DNA of 35,212 nucleotides from JANYJZ01 sp964523395 (GCA_964523395.1 CAZFXS010000022.1:1-35212), one strand, 5' to 3'. Counted from the stretch's first letter, positions 24,194 through 33,775 are shown. Numbers and translations: made by a program. The notes: a model not told the origin generated them from the letters alone.

Positions 24194-24715
24194 TTATTTC
24201 AACAGGTCAGCAAACTGATCATTGGTTAGTCGGTAGGTATACCACTCTTTCATATGCTTTGCCCCGAGTTTATCATAAAATCGCAGCGCCAGCTTGTTCC
24301 AATCCAACACCACCCACTCAAGTCTGCCGCACTTGCGGCGGATAGCCTCTTTCACACAGGTTTGGAATAATTTCAAGCCGATCTTTTTCCCCCGATACTC
24401 AGGCAAAACAAACAAATCCTCCAGGTATAACGTCGGTAAAGCTTTAAACGAAGAGTATGTTTCGAAAATGATGATATATCCGACTGCAGCACCGTCACAA
24501 AACGCCAGGAAACTGTCAAACCTCTTTTTCTTTCCAAATCCGTCACGAATCAAACGGGCTTGCGCCGCACGGGTAGGGCGTTTGAGTTTTTCATAATCTG
24601 CAAGAGCGTCAATAAGTGTCAGAAAGGATTTTGCGTCATTTCTGCGTGCACGCCTGATAACGATATGGTGACGTGACAACTTTACTTTTGTTGTTTTTCT
24701 TTGTACGCGTTGCAT
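24194..24715 (-). CDS. GNAT-family N-acetyltransferase, diamine-acetyltransferase-like
   Basis: A 173-residue GNAT acetyltransferase. The first ~15 residues are basic (MQRVQRKTTKVKLSRHH). The fold starts at IVIRRARRNDAKSFLTLIDALADYEK. The acetyl-CoA loop is VLPEYRGKKIGLKLF (R-G-x-x-I-G), preceded by YLEDLFV. The closing strand WVVLDWNKLALRFYDKLGA with EWYTYRL matches the spermidine/spermine (SSAT) subgroup, so a polyamine or thialysine-type substrate is likely but unproven. It is convergent with the SRPBCC gene (1-base gap). Confidence 0.9.
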   Translation of the reverse strand: MQRVQRKTTKVKLSRHHIVIRRARRNDAKSFLTLIDALADYEKLKRPTRAAQARLIRDGFGKKKRFDSFLAFCDGAAVGYIIIFETYSSFKALPTLYLEDLFVLPEYRGKKIGLKLFQTCVKEAIRRKCGRLEWVVLDWNKLALRFYDKLGAKHMKEWYTYRLTNDQFADLLK

Positions 24716-24906
24716 TGGATGACGGGAATTGGTGGATATTTTGGATACGTTGAGTCAATTTTCGAATGGAGGCAAAGAATAAAAACGCTTTCTTTCGCGC
24801 TTATTATTTTATGGGCTTGGATACAGCGGGCACAAAGTCCGTAACGGTTGGCAGCGGCCGGAGATGTATGTGAGAGATCCGGAGACATCAGAAAACAGCC
24901 GTGATG

Positions 24907-26211
24907 TCAGGGAGTGTTTGCGGTGGTTTTATTTGTTTCCAGCTGTTCAACGACTTTGCTCATTCCTTTAGTAACAAGTGTGTCAAACAGCGTTCCGGTA
25001 AGTTTGATACTCGGTTCTTCGAGATGTTTGAAGCTTTCTTCGGATTTCTTGATTTCCGGTTCGACGCTTTCCGCAAGCTTAATCACCGATGGCTCGCTGG
25101 TAATATCGCCGGATGTGGCATGCCCAACGGCGCCAAGGGCAAATTTTGCACCGAGTTCTTTCACCGGTTGAAAGAATCCTTCCGGAACTTCCCGGGAGGT
25201 GGTTGTAATTAATTGACCGATATCCGACATTCTTCTGTCGAGCGAACGTCCTTTCAGCTTTGAACCCGCGAGCGTGTACATAGCGCCGGTAATATTCGCG
25301 CTCAGTGCCGCGGAAGACGCTTTCATCGCGCGGCTTAAACTTCCGCCGCAATTTTCAATATGTTCGCCGAGCGCTGTCAAGCCGTATTGCACTGAATGCC
25401 CGAGATTCTCAAGTCCCTTGCGAACGTGTTCACCATGCTTCACCGTTGACTGGGCGGTAATGCGCGCTGCTTCAATCTGGGAAACTCCCTGCGCGTATGA
25501 TGTGAGTAACTGCGTCGCGCGTTCAATGTCGAACTGAATGCGTTCGACCATTTTCGTGTTGTGGTGTTCGTAGTAATAATCGCGCGCTTTGTAGAAATGC
25601 CAGACAGAAACCTGCGTCATGAGCTGGAGCAGACTTGTGTCGGTACTCATCGTCGCCATAGCCTTTTGTCCGATGTGCAGATTCACCGCGGCTTCCCAAT
25701 CCTTTGCTCCAAGACGCATGAACCATTGCCGCGCCGCGACGAGATCATTCAAATCATCAACAGAACGGATTTCATGTTCAACGCCGCGCTGGGCGTAACC
25801 CATTGCTGCCATGTACGCGGTTGCCGCAGCGGATTTATGAACACCGAGATCAGAGAAAAGGCGGAACGCGACAATAAGCTGATCCACGACTTTATCCGTC
25901 AGGATTCCCTGAACGTACATTTCTTTTACTTTATTATAGATTTCATGCGCGCGCTGGAGGGAAAGCTCTGCAACTTCGCGGTAACGTTGTTTCAGGATAA
26001 CGGTGCGTTTTGCGTGTTTATCGAGATACTTTTTATCTTCCTTGCGAAGGCCATTAATGGCCTCGCGAAGTTCGCGCAGTGTAATACATTCCGAAATGTG
26101 TGAGCTCCCGCAGAAATAGCATGTCCCGCGCACGCCTTCGTAGTCAATCCACCGGTGGTCGCAATTGAGACACCGCTCCATTCCCAATTTCATTGTGAAG
26201 GTGTCGTTCAT
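24907..26211 (-). CDS. Zinc-ribbon protein with helical domain, unknown function
   Basis: A 434-residue protein I cannot name. Cys14, Cys17, Cys31 and Cys34 form a zinc ribbon (CLNCDHRW to CYFCGSSH). Charged helices with coiled-coil character follow (LRELREAINGLRKEDKKYLDKHAKRTV). The middle is a helical solenoid with TPR-like alternation (SAAATAYMAAMGYAQRG, ARQWFMRLGAKDWEAAVNLH). A central stretch rich in small residues and weakly amphipathic (AMKASSAALSANITGAMYTLAG) could be a membrane-contact segment. The tail is acidic and disordered. There is no signal peptide. It overlaps the upstream gene by four bases (ATGA), so the two are translated together and probably act together. The function is unknown. 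Confidence 0.65.
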   Translation of the reverse strand: MNDTFTMKLGMERCLNCDHRWIDYEGVRGTCYFCGSSHISECITLRELREAINGLRKEDKKYLDKHAKRTVILKQRYREVAELSLQRAHEIYNKVKEMYVQGILTDKVVDQLIVAFRLFSDLGVHKSAAATAYMAAMGYAQRGVEHEIRSVDDLNDLVAARQWFMRLGAKDWEAAVNLHIGQKAMATMSTDTSLLQLMTQVSVWHFYKARDYYYEHHNTKMVERIQFDIERATQLLTSYAQGVSQIEAARITAQSTVKHGEHVRKGLENLGHSVQYGLTALGEHIENCGGSLSRAMKASSAALSANITGAMYTLAGSKLKGRSLDRRMSDIGQLITTTSREVPEGFFQPVKELGAKFALGAVGHATSGDITSEPSVIKLAESVEPEIKKSEESFKHLEEPSIKLTGTLFDTLVTKGMSKVVEQLETNKTTANTP

Positions 26212-27392
26212 TGCTTTCGTTCCGCGATTTGCCGGAGGAGGCGGTTGTATTCGTCTTCTGTCAATTCACCGAAGGCATATTTTGTCTCAAGCGTTTCGCG
26301 GTCGAAATGCTGGCGCGCTTTCACGGCAACCTGTTTGTACGTTTCCGCGGCACGGATGCGCGCGAAACCGCGGAGCGTTTCCATTTCTTCCTGGTACATG
26401 TTGCCAAAGCGGGAGAGATCGCCGGAAAGATCAAAAGGTTTTTCCCCTTTTGAGATGCGGCGAAGGTTTGTCAGTTCCCCAAATTCCTTGACGCTGATAT
26501 TCTGTAAAAGCTCAAGCGCTGTTTCAAACTCTTTTGATTTATAATAGAAGTGATACGCCGATTTAAATTCACTTTCCTTCAAATACCAATCAGCCATTTC
26601 CTTATGTTCTGCGGTAGAAAGCAGTGCCCTGTCGTAAATAAAAAATGATGTCGCATGGTCGCCGGCATCCCGTTTCAGCGCGCCGAGACTGTGCATGTCA
26701 TTTTCAACCCAGAAGTACCACTCTTCAAGATCGTTGCGGTTTTCAGTGCGTGCCAGCTCCAGAAATTCCGCCGAACGGTCCCACGCTTTGAAGAAGCAAT
26801 ATGTCAGAAGCGCGACGTCGATATTATGCGGGTTCGTCTTAACGGCAAGGCGCAGAATCTCCAGAAGTTTTTCCTTTTCATTGCCGGGGAATGAGAAAAA
26901 GAGTTTGACGGGAACACGGGTGATTCTTCTCGCCGTCCGTGTATGATCCTGAAACTGAAGCGTGCGTTGAGGGTTCGATTCGGGAACCTCCAGCTCCAGT
27001 TGTTCGATAGCGCTGTAGAACCGTTCCTGCACCATTACCTTTTTTATTCCATGATACCAGGGAGTATCGGCGTCGCGGAATGCGCTGTCGATAAACATCC
27101 TCCATGAACTCATGGCACTTTCGATGAATGAGTTTTCCGGAAGCGGAAACGTTATCTTGAAAATTTCGAGTAGGTTATGGTCGCGGGCAACAACATCGTC
27201 GCTTGCGGCGGTTGTGCGGAGCATCTGCATGATAAAGAAATGCCGGAGCCACGGACGGGTCAGCGTTTCATTGATCGGATGGTGTACCTCCGATTTTCCC
27301 TTGACGGTCTCAATAAGGTATTCAGGATAGGTACCGTGAACGCCAAGTTTAACGCGTTCTTTTTCTGACTGGAATAAGCGAATTTCTATCAA
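26208..27392 (-). CDS. Helical-repeat protein with SHOCT-like tail, unknown function
   Basis: A 394-residue protein starting at TTG 27392. GAGG is well spaced upstream, and the residues read from TTG look genuine. I do not recognise a named family. Residues ~1-160 are mixed and contain no signal peptide. From about 170 to 330 the sequence is a run of paired helices resembling TPR or other solenoid repeats (LLEILRLAVKTNPHNIDVALLTYCF, FLELARTENRNDLEEWYFWV, ADWYLKESEFKSAYHFYYKSKEFETALELL). The last ~25 residues (LETKYAFGELTEDEYNRLLRQIAE) match the SHOCT pattern, a short C-terminal helix pair with G-x-x-T-x-x-E-Y. It overlaps the zinc-ribbon gene by four bases, heading the two-gene operon. The function is unknown; a scaffold role is plausible. 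Confidence 0.65.
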   Translation of the reverse strand: MIEIRLFQSEKERVKLGVHGTYPEYLIETVKGKSEVHHPINETLTRPWLRHFFIMQMLRTTAASDDVVARDHNLLEIFKITFPLPENSFIESAMSSWRMFIDSAFRDADTPWYHGIKKVMVQERFYSAIEQLELEVPESNPQRTLQFQDHTRTARRITRVPVKLFFSFPGNEKEKLLEILRLAVKTNPHNIDVALLTYCFFKAWDRSAEFLELARTENRNDLEEWYFWVENDMHSLGALKRDAGDHATSFFIYDRALLSTAEHKEMADWYLKESEFKSAYHFYYKSKEFETALELLQNISVKEFGELTNLRRISKGEKPFDLSGDLSRFGNMYQEEMETLRGFARIRAAETYKQVAVKARQHFDRETLETKYAFGELTEDEYNRLLRQIAERKQ

Positions 27393-27595
27393 TCCTGAAA
27401 CCTCAATGTTAGGTGCCCTAATTAGAATTTAACTTTAAATTATCCGCCAAGCCTCAACAAAACATAGCAGTTACATTGGGATTGAATATACAAAAAAAAT
27501 AGTGTAAGTCCACTTTTTTGAGAAATAAGTTCACGGTTTTCCCGATTTTGAGGAGAGTGGAGCTGGAAAAGGGGATGAATTTAAACAGTTTTAGC

Positions 27596-28711
27596 CTATT
27601 TTAGTCCAATGGCTTCTGCGACTGAAGGAGGGATTTGAGGGAGATTACTATCCCGCTCCGCAAGTGTAAAATACTTTTGAAAGAAATCTGCCGGTCCGGC
27701 AGCGATAGTCTCAATCAGCGCGGCTCGTCCGAGGCGCATATCGGTTTCGCGCGCCATAAACATTCCGGTCATTGATCCGTAACTCTCCCAGTATCCGCTC
27801 AGGTTTGCCGTACGGAGGAGTTCCTCTGCCCGCCGATGCGTCAGCGAGGGTGAGAGAAGTTCCTTCGCATTTTTTGCAAACGCAGAAAATGCTTCTCTTG
27901 TTTTGACTGGCCAGTCCCGCGGCAGATATCCTCTTCCGTGTTGTTCCAGCGAAAGATAATACGCGATACCCTCGTTCTGCATCAGGTCGATGAGAATGTC
28001 AAATGACGATTGATGATTTTTATAATACCGTTTCCATGAAGGGGATTGATCTTTGTACGCGCCGAACGCAGCATGAAATACCTCATGCGCAACAACGCCG
28101 AGAAGATTAATCAACCGTTCGTCAACACTGTTGCCATAGTTCACCGACTGCGCCAGGTTAATGACAATAGTGAGCTCGCCTTCACCCTCACCGACAAATT
28201 CAGGAATGTCGCCATGCCAGATGATGCGGCGGACATACGCATCAACGTTATCATGCCCGACTGCAACAACATAAACCGGGATAGTCACATTCACTTCGGC
28301 ATCCCGGGGAAAAATCTGTTCTACCGTAGCGACAACTTTGTTATTAAAATTCCTCCTGACGATTTCAAGATAGAGTTGTTTGATGAGATCGACATTCTTT
28401 CTCGCGGATTCGAGGTGAAACATATCGTCTTTAATAATATCACGATACCTCAATGAATCGAAATAACTCTGCAAAAGATTTGTTAACGATTCGCGGTTGG
28501 CAATAAGTCCTGTTGTGGAAGCCGCAATGCGGTTTCCGCGCAACCCTGCCAGAGATGATGTATTGATTTGATTACCATCCAACAATGAGATCGTCTGATC
28601 CGCGGCGGAATAATCAAATGAGAGGTTGACGTTGAAGCGGGGGTTGGTTTGGGCTATTATTGAAACTGAACCAAGAAAGACTAAGAGCAAACAAATTAAA
28701 AAAGATCTCAA
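27596..28711 (-). CDS. Exported zinc-dependent peptidase-like protein (DUF5700)
   Basis: A DUF5700-type putative metallopeptidase of about 370 residues. HEVFH, encoded at 28073-28087, is a gluzincin HExxH zinc motif. A Glu in the later helix (LMQNEGIAYYLSLE) is a candidate third ligand. I place the start at TTG 28711 because LRSFLICLLLVFLGSVSIIAQ then reads as a clean signal peptide. A longer frame from TTG 28825, overlapping the upstream gene by three bases, is also open. No strong ribosome-binding site decides between them. Downstream blocks such as SGYWESYGSMTGMFMARETD fit the family's C-terminal pattern. It should be exported; the substrate is unknown. Confidence 0.82.
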   Translation of the reverse strand: MRSFLICLLLVFLGSVSIIAQTNPRFNVNLSFDYSAADQTISLLDGNQINTSSLAGLRGNRIAASTTGLIANRESLTNLLQSYFDSLRYRDIIKDDMFHLESARKNVDLIKQLYLEIVRRNFNNKVVATVEQIFPRDAEVNVTIPVYVVAVGHDNVDAYVRRIIWHGDIPEFVGEGEGELTIVINLAQSVNYGNSVDERLINLLGVVAHEVFHAAFGAYKDQSPSWKRYYKNHQSSFDILIDLMQNEGIAYYLSLEQHGRGYLPRDWPVKTREAFSAFAKNAKELLSPSLTHRRAEELLRTANLSGYWESYGSMTGMFMARETDMRLGRAALIETIAAGPADFFQKYFTLAERDSNLPQIPPSVAEAIGLK

Positions 28712-28821
28712 GTGAGATGTATGTTCTCGGTTGGATTTTATTTGCCCTATTTTCCAAGTCGAAGGGAAAAATGTGAGGAATAAGCCAAACATATTATTCG
28801 TCAGGAAATATGAAACAAAAT

Positions 28822-29466
28822 TCAACGCCGCTTTATCTTAAAAATACCATCATTACTGTTCCAGTATAATTGGTTTTTAAAAGTATTCCACCAATCAAAT
28901 AATTGCTTCTTTAGTATATTCATGTTATTGGAATTACCAACAATTAACTCGGATATCTCATCGCCTGTCAGTAATTCAAGAGTTGCGAGTGAAAGTATAC
29001 CTACTGTAGGCATATCTGGATTTCCATTCAGTTCTGAATCATTGTCTACTCCATTTATCAACAAGGGAATCAGAGTCGGTTTGACATTTTTTATCTGCTT
29101 ATGGTCTTGATTGCCAAACCAAATCTCCCAAATCAATGTAAGTTGAACTTTATTCAATGAATTCGCATTCTTCTTCATTGCATAATCAACTATCGTGTTA
29201 AATGAAGTTTCATTATAATGTTTTACTATGAAATCTATAATTCTCTTTTGTTCGGATGGATTCGAACTTTTATCAAGAGAATCAAGATAAGAATCCATTC
29301 TAAAAAAGCCTTGCATGGAATCAGGCTCAACAATTTGATTACAAAACAAAGGCCGTTGGTCTAAATTGTAGACGTTAGGTTCACTTTTGATGCAATCAGG
29401 ATGATATCCGACTAGCAAACAAAAAATGAATAAATAATTCCATTTAATATTTTGAACAGGATTCAT
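28822..29466 (-). CDS. Small AT-rich exported protein of unknown function
   Basis: A 214-residue protein not recognised in any family. The N terminus (MNPVQNIKWNYLFIFCLLVGYHPDC) carries a hydrophobic stretch that could be a signal peptide, though it is not a textbook one. The rest is mostly helical and Asn-rich (LSLATLELLTGDEISELIVGN, FIVKHYNETSFNTIVDYAMK), loosely HEAT-like. Its ATG at 29464-29466 overlaps the TAA of urocanate hydratase by one base, and the upstream-most TTG of the DUF5700 frame overlaps its own stop. That places it within a translationally coupled series. The gene is clearly more AT-rich than its neighbours, suggesting recent insertion into this operon. Confidence 0.55.
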   Translation of the reverse strand: MNPVQNIKWNYLFIFCLLVGYHPDCIKSEPNVYNLDQRPLFCNQIVEPDSMQGFFRMDSYLDSLDKSSNPSEQKRIIDFIVKHYNETSFNTIVDYAMKKNANSLNKVQLTLIWEIWFGNQDHKQIKNVKPTLIPLLINGVDNDSELNGNPDMPTVGILSLATLELLTGDEISELIVGNSNNMNILKKQLFDWWNTFKNQLYWNSNDGIFKIKRR

Positions 29467-31124
29467 TATTTTTCGATTGGAATTTTCACACCCGCCTTTT
29501 TCGCATTCTCAATCGCACGGTCATATCCCGCATCCACATGGCGGATGATGCCCATGCCGGGATCATACGTTAGAACACGCTCAAGGCGTTGTTCAGCTTC
29601 CTTTGTTCCGTCTGCAACCACGACCATGCCGGCATGTATCGACATACCTATGCCAACACCGCCGCCGTGATGAACACTGACCCAGCTCGCGCCGCCAACG
29701 GCATTCAGCATCGCGTTAAGGATCGGCCAGTCGGCAATCGCGTCACTACCGTCTTTCATCTTTTCCGTCTCGCGGTTCGGCGAAGCGACGGACCCGCAAT
29801 CGAGATGATCGCGCCCGATGACAATCGGTGCTTTCACTTCCCCATTCGCCACAAGCTGGTTGAACACTTTGCCCATCTTTGCCCGCTCACCATACCCGAG
29901 CCAGCATATGCGCGCGGGAAGCCCCTGGAATTTCACCTGCTTCTGTGCTTTCTCAATCCAGCGGCGGAGCGGTTTATTTTCAGGAAATGTTTCGATGACC
30001 GCGCGGTCGGTGTGGTAAATATCTTCCGGGTCGCCGGACAATGCAGCCCAGCGGAACGGACCCTTGCCGTCGCAGAACAGCGGACGGATATACTCCGGCA
30101 CAAATCCCGGTATATCAAACGCGTTCGTCACTCCGTTTGCCAGCGCTTCGCCGCGGATGTTGTTTCCGTAATCAAACGTAATGGCGCCTTTCTTTTTCAA
30201 TCCCAGCATCGCGCGGACGTGCTCGTTGATCGAATCTTTTGCCAGTGCAATGTATTTTTTTGGGTCTTTGACCCTCAACTCCAATGCTTCTTTGTAAGAA
30301 ATATGCGCGGGCACGTAGCCGTTGAGCGTATCGTGTGCCGAAGTCTGGTCTGTAAGAATATCAATAGGAATATTGCGCGCAAGCAGTTCCGGAAGAACTT
30401 CCGCGGCATTGCCAAGCAACGCGACGGACTTCGGCTCCTTCAATTCTTTCGCGGTCATAACGGAGAGAAGCGCTTCGTCAAGCGTCTCCGCCATTTCATC
30501 AACGTAACCGGTTTTCAATCGCTTTTCGATCCGCGAGCGGTCAACTTCAATGGCAAGACATGCGGCTCCGTTCATTGTGGCTGCAAGAGGCTGGGCACCG
30601 CCCATCCCCCCGAGTCCGGCAGTGACAAGAAACTTACCCGCAAGGCTCCCTCCGAAATGTTGATCGGCCACCGATGCAAACGTTTCATACGTCCCCTGCA
30701 GAATTCCCTGCGTCCCGATATAAATCCAGCTTCCGGCGGTCATCTGTCCGTACATCGTTAATCCCAATGCTTCAAGGCGGCGGAATTCATCCCACGTTCC
30801 CCAATGAGGAACGAGCATGGAGTTGGAAATCAGCACGCGCGGCGCATCTGTGTGCGTTTTGAAAATGCCGACAGGCTTCCCGGATTGAACAAGAAGCGTC
30901 TCATCATTCTCAAGACTCTTTAGGCTTCGCACAATTGCATCGTAGCATTCCCAGTTACGCGCGGCTTTTCCCGTACCGCCGTAAACGATGAGTTCGTCAG
31001 GCTTTTCCGCGACATCAGGATCGAGATTGTTCATCAGCATGCGAAGCGCGGCTTCCTGCAGCCATCCTTTACAGCTTCGTTCTGTCCCGCGCGGGGCTTT
31101 TATGTTCTTATGAGTAGGAGTCAT
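29466..31124 (-). CDS. hutU: Urocanate hydratase
   Basis: A 552-residue urocanate hydratase, close to the normal family length. It adds water to urocanate to give 4-imidazolone-5-propionate, the second step of histidine degradation. Diagnostic stretches include LIVYGGTGKAARNWE, MYGQMTAGSWIYIGTQGILQGTYET, the NAD-binding GLGGMGGAQPLAATMNGA, RGEALANGV, GYGERAKMG, DCGSVASPNRETE and GGASWVSVHHGGGVGIGMS. No hutH, hutI or hutG is visible in the window, so the gene is solitary here, and the rest of the pathway must be elsewhere or absent. It ends with TAATG, coupling it to the small AT-rich gene. The M14 peptidase gene lies 5 bases upstream, so it may be transcribed from that gene's promoter. Confidence 0.97.
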   Translation of the reverse strand: MTPTHKNIKAPRGTERSCKGWLQEAALRMLMNNLDPDVAEKPDELIVYGGTGKAARNWECYDAIVRSLKSLENDETLLVQSGKPVGIFKTHTDAPRVLISNSMLVPHWGTWDEFRRLEALGLTMYGQMTAGSWIYIGTQGILQGTYETFASVADQHFGGSLAGKFLVTAGLGGMGGAQPLAATMNGAACLAIEVDRSRIEKRLKTGYVDEMAETLDEALLSVMTAKELKEPKSVALLGNAAEVLPELLARNIPIDILTDQTSAHDTLNGYVPAHISYKEALELRVKDPKKYIALAKDSINEHVRAMLGLKKKGAITFDYGNNIRGEALANGVTNAFDIPGFVPEYIRPLFCDGKGPFRWAALSGDPEDIYHTDRAVIETFPENKPLRRWIEKAQKQVKFQGLPARICWLGYGERAKMGKVFNQLVANGEVKAPIVIGRDHLDCGSVASPNRETEKMKDGSDAIADWPILNAMLNAVGGASWVSVHHGGGVGIGMSIHAGMVVVADGTKEAEQRLERVLTYDPGMGIIRHVDAGYDRAIENAKKAGVKIPIEK

Positions 31125-31129
31125 ACAAT

Positions 31130-33766
31130 TTAGTGTCTGGTAACAGTCAATTCAACATTCCGGATACTCGGCATTAACAATACACTATTGAGAAACACTT
31201 TGTTGAGCCCTTCCCAGAACAGGCGGAAGTTCGGATCGTCGGAAAAGAGAACAATATTTCCCAAGCCGAGGCGCTCATGGACCAGGAATGGCGTCTCCTC
31301 AAACTTTTTCTCATTTTCCGCGGAAAGATACCCGCTCAGCCGCGGAGACTTCGTGTATATCCCCACATTATACCCGCGGTCGCTCAATTCAAATGCCATC
31401 GAAGATGTCTTCAGCACCGCAATCGTCGACCCGTCATATCCAAATCCGAGCGGATGAGAATTATCCAGTTTCACACGAAGCATCGTGCCGGGAATTTCCT
31501 CGAGGCGGTGTTTTCTTTCCTTCTCTTCAACAGTCATTCTTTTCTCAACTTCTTCTTCGGAAAGTTTTCCATCCTTCTTATCCCCGTCATCTTTTTTCTT
31601 GTCATCATCCTTTTTCTGCTTAAACTTCACTCCCGCAATCTTTCCGCGGTCTGCCGAAGCAAACGCTGCGCCGCCTTCAATGCCGATAAATGTTCCGCCT
31701 GCCGCGATCCATCCCTTAATCCTTTGTGCAGCGACGGAATCAAGCTGACTTCTGTATCCATTTCCATCTGCGTTATCATCGGGGAAGATCATCGTGGTAT
31801 ACTGTGTCAGGTCCGCATTACGAAGCGTGGAAATCTTCATCGGGATAAAATCGATCCCATACTCTTGATCAAACATTGACCAGATTGCGCCAAATGATTC
31901 TGTTCCCACTGGTGAGTTTGTGACAACGATAATTTTCGGCTTCTTCAAACGGACAACGCGGTCAGAACCGAGGTCAATTCCACCTTCAGTATAACCGGTG
32001 TTTGCGGAGGAAATTGTGAGATGAAATTGCCGCGCGACGTTCTGTATTGCTTCATGCAGTTCCGGTTTGTTGGCATTGATGGGAACGACAAGCGATCCCT
32101 TTTTGAATTTCTTTCCGCCTAATGTAAAGTTTTGCATCGCTACGCTTACCTTGTAATCGCTTTGAAGAAGAAACGCGAGCGCCCTTGATGCGTTGTCGGA
32201 ATTCCACGGAATAATATACGCGTACGACGCTTTGCCGCCAGCAACAACTCCTTCCGCCGGTTTGATTTCTTTCACAAGAGAACCCGGCACCGAAACCGGT
32301 TTGGCCGACCAATATGCCTCTACTCCATACGCAACAGGCAATGCCCAGGTGGAAATATCATAGAAAGTAGTATCTGTCAGTATCGGTTCCTGCTCCATCA
32401 ACGTCATGATAAGTCGTTTCGACGGCTGGTTCAATGAGATGACATAGCTTCCCGCGGGAAATGATTTTGAAACAGTTCCTTTGGTGAAATACGTGTTCAG
32501 TCCCTCCATCGAAAATTCTTTTGTCGTTTGCTCGATTTCTACACCCTGCATCTGCAGTCTCCCGATCAGCTTTGCGGTACGGGCAGGATCATTTCCTTCC
32601 GGAATGATAAACGCTTTCACCGGTCCCGACACTCCTTCATCAATTGCTTTTCTGAAGAAATCATAAAAATCGCGAAGACGCCTCTCGCGGTATGTCGCTG
32701 TTGTCTGCAATGTTGCCATTGATGTCGCAGAATGGTGAAGGAGCCGGTCTTTTAATGTCAGAATAGTTTCATCGGTTCGTTTTACGCGGACACCGACCTG
32801 GCCTGCCTGTTCATACGTCATGCCAATGGCACCATTTAATGACGGCCATGAATCGCCGTAACCGGGATAAAAGAGATCAAACGATTCGCCGCTCCAGTAA
32901 TTCCACCCCTCTTTGTCAAATGCGGCGGCATTGGCCTTGCCGTAGATATCGCCCCACTCAATTGTTGACTGCGGAAAATTTTTGTTGATTGGCTTGTAGG
33001 CCGGAAAGAAAAAGTAAGAACTATTATATCCCATTTCATGGAAATCGACATGCACCTGGGGCTTCCACTCGCGATACGCGGTTATGCGCGCGCGGCTTTC
33101 AGCCTGCGTCAGCCACGACCAATCGCGGTTCAAATCGAAATAATAATGATTAGTTCTTCCCGACGGCGCTTCTTCGTTATGCTCGACCGCGTTCCGGTCT
33201 TCAACCGGTTTAACACCGCGGCGTGTCAGCTGATAGTTGACATAGCGTTCATGTCCATCCGGGTTTAACAAAGGATCAATAACCACCACAACGTTTCGCA
33301 GCAGGGAGACAATTTCCTCGTCCGTGCGGGCGGCAAGATGATACATTACATTCAGCGCTGCTTCAGGACTGGACGCTTCGTTGCCGTGAACACCATACGA
33401 AAGCCAGGCAATCGCGGGATTATTTTTAATAATTGATTCGGCTTCGCGTGCCGATGTTGTCCTCGGATCGGCCAGCTTGCCGATATTAGCTTTGATTTCT
33501 TCAAGCTTTTGTAAATTTTCAGGTGAACTGAAGACAACAAGGTACAGCGTTCTCCCTTCATATGTCTGTCCATACGGAAAAACACGCACACGGTCGCGCA
33601 CAGTGCTTTCAAGCGCCTGAATATACCGCTCTATTAAGTAGTGCGAAGTAAAGCGGTCACCCAATTCATAACCCAGAGTTTTCGACGGAGGAGGAACTGA
33701 AGAATTGAATTGCGGCTGAGCAAAAAGAGAAACGGACAGGAAAAGAACGGAGAGAAATACCTTCAT
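31130..33766 (-). CDS. Secreted M14-family zinc carboxypeptidase with C-terminal extension
   Basis: An 878-residue exported metallocarboxypeptidase. MKVFLSVLFLSVSLFAQ is a signal peptide. The M14 domain is complete: zinc ligands His127 and Glu130 (GVHGNE) and His243 (VDFHEMG), substrate-binding Asn213/Arg214 (DLNRDW), and the catalytic Glu in GMTYEQAG. Beyond about residue 380 a long second module (about 500 residues) is typical of the large Bacteroidota M14 group. Within it lies a Rossmann-like block containing IIVVTNSPVGTESFGAIWSMF, and a Lys/Asp-rich linker at about residues 715-760 that looks disordered. It probably trims C-terminal residues from peptides outside the cytoplasm. It lies 5 bases before hutU, consistent with an amino-acid scavenging transcript. 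Confidence 0.93.
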   Translation of the reverse strand: MKVFLSVLFLSVSLFAQPQFNSSVPPPSKTLGYELGDRFTSHYLIERYIQALESTVRDRVRVFPYGQTYEGRTLYLVVFSSPENLQKLEEIKANIGKLADPRTTSAREAESIIKNNPAIAWLSYGVHGNEASSPEAALNVMYHLAARTDEEIVSLLRNVVVVIDPLLNPDGHERYVNYQLTRRGVKPVEDRNAVEHNEEAPSGRTNHYYFDLNRDWSWLTQAESRARITAYREWKPQVHVDFHEMGYNSSYFFFPAYKPINKNFPQSTIEWGDIYGKANAAAFDKEGWNYWSGESFDLFYPGYGDSWPSLNGAIGMTYEQAGQVGVRVKRTDETILTLKDRLLHHSATSMATLQTTATYRERRLRDFYDFFRKAIDEGVSGPVKAFIIPEGNDPARTAKLIGRLQMQGVEIEQTTKEFSMEGLNTYFTKGTVSKSFPAGSYVISLNQPSKRLIMTLMEQEPILTDTTFYDISTWALPVAYGVEAYWSAKPVSVPGSLVKEIKPAEGVVAGGKASYAYIIPWNSDNASRALAFLLQSDYKVSVAMQNFTLGGKKFKKGSLVVPINANKPELHEAIQNVARQFHLTISSANTGYTEGGIDLGSDRVVRLKKPKIIVVTNSPVGTESFGAIWSMFDQEYGIDFIPMKISTLRNADLTQYTTMIFPDDNADGNGYRSQLDSVAAQRIKGWIAAGGTFIGIEGGAAFASADRGKIAGVKFKQKKDDDKKKDDGDKKDGKLSEEEVEKRMTVEEKERKHRLEEIPGTMLRVKLDNSHPLGFGYDGSTIAVLKTSSMAFELSDRGYNVGIYTKSPRLSGYLSAENEKKFEETPFLVHERLGLGNIVLFSDDPNFRLFWEGLNKVFLNSVLLMPSIRNVELTVTRH

Positions 33767-33775
33767 GCAGATTCC

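Noticed and set aside
29589..30761. 390-codon plus-strand frame antisense to urocanate hydratase
   Set aside because: The hutU frame is an unmistakable, full-length enzyme; the antisense reading has no family likeness and reflects codon bias.
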